A stretch of DNA of 15,753 bases, taken from contig JANBQS010000539.1 in NCBI GenBank assembly GCA_027577415.1, positions 1 to 15,753 on the forward strand, read 5' to 3'. The translations under genes were made by a program, and so were the position numbers. Source of the DNA: Coemansia sp. RSA 922. Taxonomy: Eukaryota > Kickxellomycota > Kickxellomycetes > Kickxellales > Kickxellaceae. Below the pieces are notes generated by a model. That model had not been told where the DNA came from. It saw only the letters and a list, made by a program, of their open reading frames with translations, and searched no databases. Below, in pieces: positions 9,901 through 15,753 of the stretch (within the stretch, counting starts at the first letter, position 1; every line of letters starts with the position of its first letter).

Positions 9901-9980
9901 ACGACATTTTGCCTGCTTGCAGCTCGCTCGATCTAGCTTCGCCAACCACAGTAGCTGCACATACAGTCGCTATTTTGTAG
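6906..9980 (+). CDS. BRIP1: FANCJ/BRIP1-type Fe-S DNA helicase (XPD-like SF2)
   Basis: Single-exon gene of 1024 aa. The frame extends 30 codons further up but only to a TTG; the first in-frame ATG is 6906. FANCJ is a 5'-3' DNA helicase of crosslink repair that also unwinds G-quadruplexes. Motif I ESPTGSGKSLALLC (Lys124) is the FANCJ version. GTRTHKQ (motif Ia) is at 312-318. Fe-S cluster cysteines are C346, C361, C370 and C409, the first pair spaced as in human FANCJ. DEAH is at 452-455, SGTLSPLDSY at 699, and QALGRCLRH at 925-933. WDLEDIESLG before the last cysteine, and EPQGG with KRQYNDDRS, also point to FANCJ rather than Chl1/DDX11, RTEL1 or XPD. The long stretch between motifs I and Ia is usual in FANCJ. 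Added features are a SUMO-type VKRE at 36-39, an Asp run at 576-581 and a basic NLS-like KRKPRKRRR at 652-660. Only about 90 residues follow motif VI; the long vertebrate tail that binds BRCA1 is absent. Confidence 0.93.
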   Translation: MSLHSQGAAAEIPPYISEYAYIDTKPSMPPEANIEVKREPIDAETKQPEPKPDVKPKAESTAPSAVECIRVVEDFGHKTFVISGTRVHFPFQPYPSQLGMMNHMIRALNSAQNTMIESPTGSGKSLALLCAVLAWRQSFEARHRQTLANVRQTIRRYSEHNSMAFVRQMLAAKHDPPFAEVPVSKEDSKHVDTPLSADSGNISDESPAEALGQIIPGSQLLVKPDSEQNVIIDTTIASPVPKPDSEVAPSADASPVLLLNLALSSMRETVQYILDMSEATPPDGLSAADMDELRDYIKNAAQVKAIPRIYFGTRTHKQVSQLVNELRQKTPYRLRSAVLGSRAQTCINNKVKKSGSIDEECRKLVEDSLCKPHRIYRKLLTHKKLQRQGDLEIWDLEDIESLGRESRSCPYFAARELSATADLVFCPYNYILDPGVRGSTGVELEGNVVILDEAHNVENAARDSGSLEITDEQLHVVAMECRMMVDRGKLIKDHETVGTLAFTLINWLRDSDHPYEYLEFDTQTAVWPRSGESLDDLLERILLSPLFVFQLHVSFSAIEGYIKEVRSRKERQRRNDDDDDDYNLHNKGQPMEEDEEDSRHLSTGSMRLLEQLLRVLGHLAPDSPFRQDYRVACIRKSKYQPMPDDAAASEPKRKPRKRRRIGPGLAASDCVNVLAFWALNPGVVFSEIAAKARTIVLTSGTLSPLDSYASELQVKFSTTLEANHVIDSQRFRALTVECGTSGELLEGKYKNVDLLSFQDDVGNAIAEIVSRSPDGMLVFVPSYSLLAKLMARWKVTECLSEIEVHKRVFTEPQGGSKEEFDRLLTTYRDCLSNNRPPGCQPALRGAIMFAVYRGKVSEGIDFSDYYCRTVVNIGIPYPAFKDVKVILKRQYNDDRSTPNRNNPSQGVLLNGSKWYDIQAFRAINQALGRCLRHKMDWGVIIMLESRFAQRWNVERLSKWVRQYMSVYRTFDEAKMDLDAFYKTRIQEDIDAGIDNSLVNDILPACSSLDLASPTTVAAHTVAIL
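8631..8648 (+). repeat. (GAC)5GAT trinucleotide repeat in coding sequence
   Basis: Five GAC units and one GAT encode six consecutive Asp (576-581) in an acidic insertion between the helicase halves of the FANCJ-type protein. The insertion continues as MEEDEEDS. It sits outside the conserved motifs and is probably a disordered surface loop. Confidence 0.8.
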
Positions 9981-10034
9981 AGTAAACTGTAATTTATTTA
10001 TTTATCTAAACATTTAAAATGGCATCTATATTTC
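9981..10034. terminator. Convergent 3' ends with shared AT-rich polyadenylation region
   Basis: The helicase stop (9978-9980) and the transporter stop (TAA read from 10037 to 10035) face each other 54 bp apart. On the minus strand, bases 10005-9991 read ATAAATAAATAAATT, holding overlapping AATAAA hexamers about 30-40 nt beyond the transporter stop. On the plus strand the same region is TTATTTATTTAT. The two mRNAs very probably overlap at their 3' ends. Confidence 0.55.
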
Positions 10035-13000
10035 TTACTCCTTGGTCTTTTCGTTGAACTTCATACTTTCCACCAGTCGCGAAAAATGTCCATCGCGAGA
10101 TAGCAGTTCGCTGGGCGAGTCAAATTCCTGAACTTTGCCAGCATCCAATACGAGAATCCGGTCGCAGTTCATCACGGTATTGAGCCGATGAGCAATCGTC
10201 AGCACTGTCTTGTCGTTGAACTCCTCGCGGATCACAGCCTGTATGACCTGATCTGTTGCAGAGTCAATGTTGGCCGTTGCTTCGTCCATGATGAGAATAG
10301 GCCTCTGCCACAGCAATGCGCGACACAGGCTTAGCAGCTGCCTTTCACCGACGCTAAAGTTTGTGCCATTGGAAGACACCCACTTATCGAGTCCAGTTCC
10401 AGCAATCCATTTGCCCGAGGGATTACGCACTAGGGAGTGACCATTTGGTTTGGCAGAAGAGTCGGATGTTCCAGTGGGCGTTGTAAGCAAGTGACCGACC
10501 TTTGCCTTTTCAATTGCCTCCCAAACCTGAGCATCAGTGTATTCGTGCTTGGGATCAAGGTTGTCGCGAATTGTGCCCTCAAACAGCACTGGGTCTTGAG
10601 GAACGACAGAGATATTTGACCTCAAAGTATGCAATCCAATCGTGCTTGTATCAACGCCATCGATAAATATGCTACCTGTAGCTGGCTCCACAAGGCGTAG
10701 AAGAGCATAGGTCAGCGAGCTCTTTCCTGCACCAGTGCGCCCAACAATACCTACCTTTTCCTTGCAGTTAATAGTAAATGATAACTGGTTTAGCACTGTG
10801 CCTAGCTCGGATCTGTAGCTCATACTATAGTCTTTGAACTCAATTGCTCCCTGTGCCGGCCAGTCGGCCGATGGCTGAGTGTCCTCAATTACATGTGGTG
10901 CCTCCCGACCAAGCTTTTCTGCATATACAAATAATCTCGAGAGACTCGGAAGACTCTGTGTAATACCAATGTCACTAAACGATAGAGAAGAAAGCTTTTT
11001 GAGCGTTGATCCGCTAAATCTCATCATCATGTCCATATTTCCAGGACCGAATGAGCTTGGGTCATTCAAGCTTGCTAGCTTGCAATAAACCAGAATGCAT
11101 ATATAGAGGATATCTACGACAATTTCTTCAACGCTTGCCTTAATCGCTGAGATTCTCATTGACTGATTTTCGAATATTGCAGCTCGGGCACTAGCTTCAG
11201 TAAATTTGTCAATGTAGTGGTCTACTCTATCATGTGTTCTCATGACATCCTTTCCTGCTAGCACTTCCTGAAGAATATTCTCCCTTGAACGCGCACCACT
11301 GCCTCGCATAACACTGAGAATAATTTCTTGCACCTTTTCGCGTCTTTTGTTGACAAGTAGCATAACGAACAGCAAGGGAGTCAGGTATAGGAGCACAATT
11401 GGAGATGTGCGAATAGTCAGTATCAGCGAATTGATTGCATTAAACATTTCGTATACTCGATGGCAAAGAAATGAAGGCAAGTGGTTAGAGACAAGCATAA
11501 CATCCTTGTACATAAGCCCCTCTAGAGTCCCCTTTGACATACGCTCAAATACTGGCAGCGGGGCAAACATCAATGCCTCAACTACCATGTTGGTCATCTT
11601 TAGTCCTACTTGATCAGACCATATATGACTATAGATTAGCAAGGAGAGGCTGCTAATCTGACTCTTCATAATGGTGACTACAGCGTTAATGATCAGATAC
11701 CTCTTTAGCGCTGAAACCATTAACTCCGAACCAGAGTCCTTCACCAGCCCCATACGCAGACCTTCCACATAATAGAAGCCGTAAGAAAACAAAAATTGAA
11801 GGGCAATAGCTGTAGCGACATTAAAATAGCCACTGAGAGCTATAAACTTCCACAGAGTTTGCCTATTGAACGCCGGCACTTCAAGCTCGGGAGTTATAGT
11901 GAACTCTCCGGATTTAGCTTTAGATGTACCGGGGGCAGTAGGTTTAGCGCAAGCCTCCTCTAGATCTACAGAGGGCGTTGAGTCCTGACTAGCCATGTCG
12001 TTGTAACTTAGCTTCTCTTGCGGGGTTACCAGAATGTCACCATGATCAATGGTAATTACTTTATCACACAGAGGAACAACGTGTTCGGCGTGCGTAACCA
12101 AGATTCTGGTCTTGTTGGCCAGGAGACCGTTGCCAGCTAGCACTCGCTCAACCAAGTGCCTCTCAACATGGGCATCAACTGCCGATAGTAAATCGTCGAA
12201 TATAAAGACGTCTGCCTCCATATATATGGCCCTATAAAACACAACAACAAATGTTGACAAGCGTACATGCAATGTTAGTTGATAAAGTCTTGATGCAAAA
12301 TCATGACCTCTCTCACCATTAAGCCTTGTAATTTTTTTTTTTTTTTTTCATTTCTTACCTTGCCAACGCCAGTCTCGTTTTCTGGCCACCCGAGAGGTTG
12401 ATTCCCGCATGCCCAATTTCAGACATATCTCCTGCTGGCATTAACTTGAGATCCTCAGTCAAGGCACAAGCCTCAATAGTCCGATTGTACCGCTCTTCGT
12501 CATACTCATTGCCTAGGAGTATATTGTCGCGGAAGGTTGCGTTCATAATCCACGGCTTTTGGCTGACATATCCAATGCTTCCAAAGATACAAGCTTCACC
12601 ACTCTCCAGCGGCATTTCGCCACAAAGCGCCGAGACTATCGATGACTTGCCACATCCTACTTTACCCACGATGGCAACAAACTCACCTTGCTTGATTTCG
12701 AGAGCCGATGAGCGAATAGAGAACTTGTCCTTTCCCCAGCTAAATTCGCTGTTATTCATCTTGACCGCAGTGTCTTTGGCAGCTGTCTTGCGGATAATAT
12801 AGTTTGCCTGCTGAGCACTCACAATTTGCTTAATGACGGTCTCTGTCTCAGAAATATGATTCAGGTGATTTGAGATGGACCCTAAAGACCTGGTGAATGT
12901 GATCAGTGAACTCATGGATGATAAAATAATAGTCATCTCAACGTAAGAAAACGAGCTGTCAGAACGAAGCTGGGATATAATTGCTAATGCTGCGGCAATT

Positions 13001-14378
13001 TCGGATAAAGACGAGTTGAGTGCCTTCATGGTAAACTGCGCCAGCCACACAAGCGGCGGCGTGACGTACTTTGCCTTGCCTTGGCCTATCTCATGTAGAA
13101 ACACCGACTCCCAGGCATAGAGCTTGATAGTCTTCATATGCTGGCAAATATTTATATACTCTTGCTGGAATTTTGGTGGGAGTGCACTATTGGCAGCATT
13201 GCGTAATTTCATTGCATAGACATCAACCTTTGCATTTAGAATGACATACACAACGGCAATGACAACTGGCAAAATTGATGCCCACCCTAGCCTCACAATA
13301 ACAATGTAAGCGCTAAACACTTGAGAAAATAGAGAGGTTGCAATGCCAAATAAACCACGTAAGCCCGCTTTCATCTTCCAGCTGCCAGAGCTTGTACGCG
13401 CAATCACTTGCGAGTCAAGGCCGTTGCTGCCTTTGGCCATGTACATTTCCAGAATCTTCTTCACCACCATGCAGCGTATTTTCTCAATCAGCAAGTTTCT
13501 TTTCGAATAAACAATGTAGTGCTGTGCTTGGTTTGCCAATGCCAATGCAGACCACAAGCCAATCAGCTTAAACGTCTGTGCACTATTGCCACTGTAATCA
13601 GCAACAAATGTTTCAAGAATACGAGCAAACAACAGTCGCCGGTAATGTATAATAAAGTTGCATGCAGCCATACCTGTCAGAATAAGCGCAAATTCACGTT
13701 TAAATGCGCGTAAAATTGCACGAACCAAAAACAGCCGTTGAGTTGTATCAATGTAAAAGTTTTGACCCTGGTCTTTAAGCATTTCAAGATCGCTGGCATA
13801 TGTGCTACTGCTTTTCCCCCCTGTACCATTCTCAAACTCCTTAATTACGCTAAAGGTATCTACATGTAGAATGCCGTAGATGTGGCCAACAATAGTTTTC
13901 TTGGCAAGAGGCGTGGATAGCTTATAAGCAACAGCTGCATGGAGCAAAATGCTAAGCATTGTCGCAAACAAAGAGCTAGACTCGGGAGTAAATAGTGCGG
14001 CCTTGACACACTGGGCAACGTGGGTCATTGCAATAATGTTGCTACTAGTGCCACCAACAACCGAGGCGACTGCCAGAGTGACAATCGATGCAAATGATAG
14101 CATATTGCTTGTTGCACCTGTACTGAGCTGGCGCGATGCAAGGTAGATGGCAAGGGCCATTCCAGCACTTACAAAACCGTCGATTCGAGCCCGAGCGCGA
14201 GAGGCGTTTGTACTTGTCATACAAATACAGCTGGTAACTACGATAGCAGCGTCAACAGCCATTCCAATGTTGCTACAATTACAGAAAGTGTGATGGAGGT
14301 TAGTGAACGGACAGCAGACAGTTGGTGGTGCATACAACAGATAGACTCAATTGTTGGATAGTGTACATACTCGATCAT
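10035..14378 (-). CDS. MRP-type (ABCC family) full ABC transporter, three exons
   Basis: Exons 14378-14371, 14272-12359 and 12231-10035 join to 4119 nt, or 1372 aa plus stop; both junctions keep frame. ABCC pumps export conjugates, drugs or metals across the plasma or vacuolar membrane using ATP; the substrate here cannot be read from sequence. Architecture: a compact TMD0-like hydrophobic region (about 4-120), linker, TMD1 (about 197-490), NBD1, linker, TMD2 (about 765-1060), NBD2. NBD1 has Walker A GKVGCGKS (Lys545), LSGGQ 629-633, and Walker B VFIFDD with Asp654 where a catalytic Glu is usual. NBD2 has GRTGAGKS (Lys1144), a divergent signature FSVGE 1266-1270, Walker B LIMDE (Glu1291) and H-loop His1322. 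Such NBD asymmetry is normal in ABCC. The start is uncertain: the ATG at 14378 has A at -3, but an in-frame ATG at 14501 would add 41 residues. It resembles yeast Ycf1/Bpt1/Yor1-type pumps; the exact subfamily is not assigned. Confidence 0.9.
12232..12358 (-). other. Spliceosomal intron 2 of the ABCC transporter (127 nt)
   Basis: On the minus strand the donor is AG|GTAAGAAATG at 12358, the branch point CTAAC at 12278-12274 (A at 12275), and the acceptor TTTTATAG|GGCC ending at 12232. Removing it joins LALAR to AIYMEADVFIFDD, restoring the expected run from the NBD1 signature to Walker B. The intron splits an Arg codon (AG|G). If retained, the next codon is TAA. Confidence 0.93.
12332..12348. 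repeat. 17-bp T/A homopolymer inside intron 2
   Basis: Seventeen T on the plus strand (A on the sense strand of the transporter) begin 10 nt after the intron donor. This is a mononucleotide microsatellite that is likely to vary in length between strains and between reads. Confidence 0.9.
14273..14370 (-). other. Spliceosomal intron 1 of the ABCC transporter (98 nt)
   Basis: On the minus strand the donor is GA|GTATGT at 14370, the branch point CTAAC at 14303-14299 (A at 14300), and the acceptor TTGTAG|CAAC ending at 14273. The joined codons read M-I-D-N-I-G-M-A-V into the first hydrophobic segment, in frame with the long exon. Without this intron the long exon has no good upstream start; its open frame begins only at a TTG inside the intron. 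With the favoured ATG, just 8 coding bases precede the intron. Confidence 0.8.
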
Positions 14379-14704
14379 GGTATATGTTATTTTTCTACTC
14401 AATCGTGCAGATAGATGTGCTTTCTGGAGTAGAAAATATTTATTGAAAAAATAAGAATGAAGGAGAAAAGAAAAAGAAAGCAGCACGCTAGGAGTGGCCA
14501 TGGAAGGTATACGAAAAAATACTTCCCGGGCTCGAAAAATGGTGAGCTCGTTTGAACAAAGTCCCAAGCTTTCTTTGTGTCTCTTTCTTAAAAGCCAGTC
14601 AAAGGCTTGAACAAAAGATGCCCTCAAAAGGGTCTTTGAATCAGCTACAAAGGCAACCTAGCTGCACACCTGCGCCTTTGAAAACAATAGGCTTGCATGC
14701 TTTG
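14379..14704 (-). promoter_or_regulatory. Presumed 5' leader and core promoter region of the ABCC transporter
   Basis: About 326 bp lie between the favoured ATG and the TATA box. The part nearest the gene (about 14390-14500) is pyrimidine-rich on the sense strand, as in many fungal leaders. It is open in frame from an ATG at 14501, whose context (T at -3) is weaker. The distal part holds four AAAGGC/GCCTTT motifs within about 110 bp, counting one just outside at 14704-14709 (others at 14601-14606, 14649-14654, 14674-14679). It also holds two copies of TTGAACAAA (14552-14560 and 14607-14615). Confidence 0.4.
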
Positions 14705-14730
14705 CCTTTTATAAAAAAGAAAAGCATGCA
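14694..14730. repeat. Inverted repeat TGCATGCTTT / AAAGCATGCA flanking the TATA box
   Basis: Perfect 10-bp arms at 14694-14703 and 14721-14730 are separated by 17 bp that contain the TATA element. Each arm carries the self-complementary hexamer GCATGC. The arrangement could be a pair of regulator sites straddling the core promoter or a cruciform-prone element. Confidence 0.6.
14705..14713 (-). promoter_or_regulatory. TATA box (TATAAAAGG) of the ABCC transporter
   Basis: The minus strand reads TATAAAAGG, a strong TATA consensus, about 330 bp upstream of the favoured ATG. It would place transcription start near 14680 and give a leader of about 300 nt including the in-frame ATG at 14501. It sits inside a 10-bp inverted repeat. 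No gene lies on the minus strand between it and the transporter. Confidence 0.5.
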
Positions 14731-14804
14731 TCCTCCTCAAGAATTGTAAGCCACGACGCATGTCCGATCGGCGCAGAAAACAGTCGAGAGGCCTAAAAGG
14801 AAAT

Positions 14805-14843
14805 CGGTGTAATTGTAATTACAATTGGATTTAATTGACACCG
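14805..14843. repeat. Nested palindrome: AATTGTAATTACAATT inside CGGTGT...ACACCG arms
   Basis: A perfect 16-bp palindrome at 14811-14826 lies between outer inverted arms CGGTGT (14805-14810) and ACACCG (14838-14843). It is about 100 bp upstream of the TATA box on the transporter side. Symmetry suggests a dimeric DNA-binding protein; no specific factor is recognised. The core contains TAATTA, a homeodomain-type site. Confidence 0.6.
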
Positions 14844-15530
14844 TAGTATTGTAGAAAAAGCAAGCACACTATTGTCCTGTGTGTTTTGGTGCGAGAGAAT
14901 AAACATGGCTCAATAATAGTTGTGTTGGCTTGTGTTTTTTTCATTCCACAACTAGTAGTTCTAAATATACAAGGCATTGCGCGCCTGCACCAATTGCTTA
15001 AATTTGCTTTTTGCGTTGTATTGTTTCTGCTTGACTGTTCAGTTGACCCTATGCAGAAGTTGAAAACAATGGATTTCGGGTTTGACAAGCACAAGAGCAA
15101 GAAATCAATACACGCGCTTGCAAACGACGGGTGTGGCCAGTTGGCACCAGAGTGTTATGTCTCGAAGGATTTGGATGCGGTGGCACTACTCAGAGCAGTT
15201 GTTTGTGAGAAAAAATCTGGCGGCAATTGCGGAAAAAAGTGCAACGTTGAATACCACGCGTATTGCTTTCAATCAAGGTCTTGTTTCCTTGTGTTGCTTA
15301 CAACACTCTTTCAAAGAATAAGAAAGTATATGGCCCAGATACCCAGACCAATTGCTTGAGGTGATGGCAAGAGTAGAATTCGATGACAAAAAGGCTTGTT
15401 CTTGTACCTTGTAAATCCGGTATGGTGTCGCTAGGGCAAATATTATTCTTACAATAGCAAAGCTAAAAGTGTCTATAGAGTAGCAATACAAAAAAGGGGG
15501 TGGAGACAAGTTCTGTCATAATGTTTGAAG
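14844..15530. other. AT-rich intergenic region without a convincing gene
   Basis: About 690 bp between the transporter promoter region and the TATA box of the rightmost gene. Reading frames here are short, several are open only from TTG, and none shows a recognisable domain. No tRNA-like cloverleaf or transposon end was seen. One ACGCGT hexamer occurs at 15256-15261 and an AGGGG run at 15495-15500 lies about 35 bp before the downstream TATA box; both could serve that gene or be chance. Confidence 0.5.
15051..15359 (+). CDS. Possible small cysteine-containing ORF, 102 aa, unrecognised and doubtful
   Basis: From the ATG at 15051 the frame stays open for 102 codons. The frame is open further upstream, to about 14886, but from a TTG. 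The product would hold seven Cys (CGQLAPEC, a single Cys in VVCEKK, then CGKKC, YC and SRSC) and a hydrophobic patch near the end. The start context is poor (C at -3), there is no TATA box close upstream, and composition is like the surrounding intergenic DNA. I do not recognise a family. It is most likely a chance frame, listed because it is the longest in this gap. Confidence 0.12.
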   Translation: MQKLKTMDFGFDKHKSKKSIHALANDGCGQLAPECYVSKDLDAVALLRAVVCEKKSGGNCGKKCNVEYHAYCFQSRSCFLVLLTTLFQRIRKYMAQIPRPIA

Positions 15531-15540
15531 TATAAAAGGG
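15531..15540 (+). promoter_or_regulatory. TATA box (TATAAAAGGG) of the rightmost gene
   Basis: TATAAAAGGG lies 134 bp before the ATG at 15665. The sequence after it is C/T- and A-rich with CACCAACC and CATCTTT motifs, as expected of a fungal start-site region and leader. No ATG occurs between about 15560 and 15664, so the first AUG of the transcript would be 15665. Confidence 0.55.
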
Positions 15541-15664
15541 ACCTGGCAGAATCCATCTTTTAAAGTGTGCTAGTACCACCAACCTTGAACTCATATCGCC
15601 TCTCGTCGTCACACTTCCTAATCTATTTCATTGTAACAGCACCGATCTCCGACAACATTATCTA

Positions 15665-15753
15665 ATGAACAAGCGACCAAGCACAAGAGCAGAGTATATG
15701 CGCCCTGCGCGCGACATTGACACACGCGATATAAGTGGCGGAGTGTCTTCTGA
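15665..15753 (+). CDS. 5' end of an unidentified protein-coding gene, cut by window edge
   Basis: From the ATG at 15665 the frame is open for 29 codons to the right edge. The peptide starts MNKRPSTRAEYMRPARD and is rich in Arg and Asp, with no signal peptide or membrane segment. Support comes from the strong TATA box 134 bp upstream, the ATG-free leader, and a visible rise in GC once the frame begins compared with the intergenic DNA. The A-A-T-G start has T at -3, which is not ideal (sequence CTA before ATG). The product cannot be identified from 29 residues. A spurious frame is possible but less likely. Confidence 0.45.
   Translation, partial: MNKRPSTRAEYMRPARDIDTRDISGGVSS

Noticed and set aside
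10035..12272. Separate half-size ABC transporter gene ending at 10035
   Set aside because: The frame lacks a proper start before AIYMEAD, and intron 2 joins it exactly to the upstream NBD1 signature, giving a normal ABCC full transporter.
14273..14337. Upstream part of the long transporter exon read as coding
   Set aside because: It opens with TTG and contains a CTAAC branch point and a TAG acceptor; it is better explained as the 3' part of intron 1.
14831..15509. Short minus-strand frames in the right-hand intergenic region
   Set aside because: They show no recognisable domain, have biased low-complexity content, overlap palindromes and have no promoter-like context.

Overview
The window is a compact stretch of nuclear eukaryotic DNA, almost certainly fungal. 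It carries large, mostly single-exon genes with short gaps. The two introns are small (127 and 98 nt), with GTAAG/GTATGT donors, CTAAC branch points and TAG acceptors. An Aquarius gene, a fungal-style MRP transporter and a FANCJ helicase together, with so few introns, suggest an early-diverging lineage such as Kickxellomycotina/Zoopagomycota. That placement is inference only. There is no rRNA, tRNA, CRISPR array, insertion sequence or prokaryotic operon.

Layout: (1) 1-3995, minus strand: the spliceosomal intron-binding helicase Aquarius, 3' end cut by the window edge. (2) 4130-6652, minus: an Rsc9/ARID2-type chromatin-remodelling subunit with an RFX-like domain and two C2H2 fingers, much richer in GC than its neighbours and without an ARID domain. 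(3) 6653-6905: a 253-bp divergent promoter holding an MCB-like palindrome and three short upstream ORFs. (4) 6906-9980, plus: a FANCJ/BRIP1-type Fe-S DNA helicase. (5) 9981-10034: a 54-bp convergent gene end. (6) 10035-14378, minus: a three-exon ABCC (MRP-type) full ABC transporter of about 1372 aa. (7) 14379-15664: an AT-rich intergenic region with a TATA box, inverted repeats and palindromes probably belonging to the transporter promoter, plus a second TATA box serving (8) a plus-strand gene starting at 15665 and running off the right edge.

The first three genes act on nucleic acid: spliceosome and R-loops, nucleosome remodelling, and repair helicase. The fourth is a membrane transporter. 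I see no evidence that they form one novel system; this is mostly conserved eukaryotic housekeeping. The points most worth a second look are the ARID-less Rsc9, the GC-rich island over that gene, the putative G1/S element and upstream ORFs ahead of FANCJ, the transporter intron whose retention would stop translation immediately inside NBD1, and the nested palindromes upstream of the transporter.
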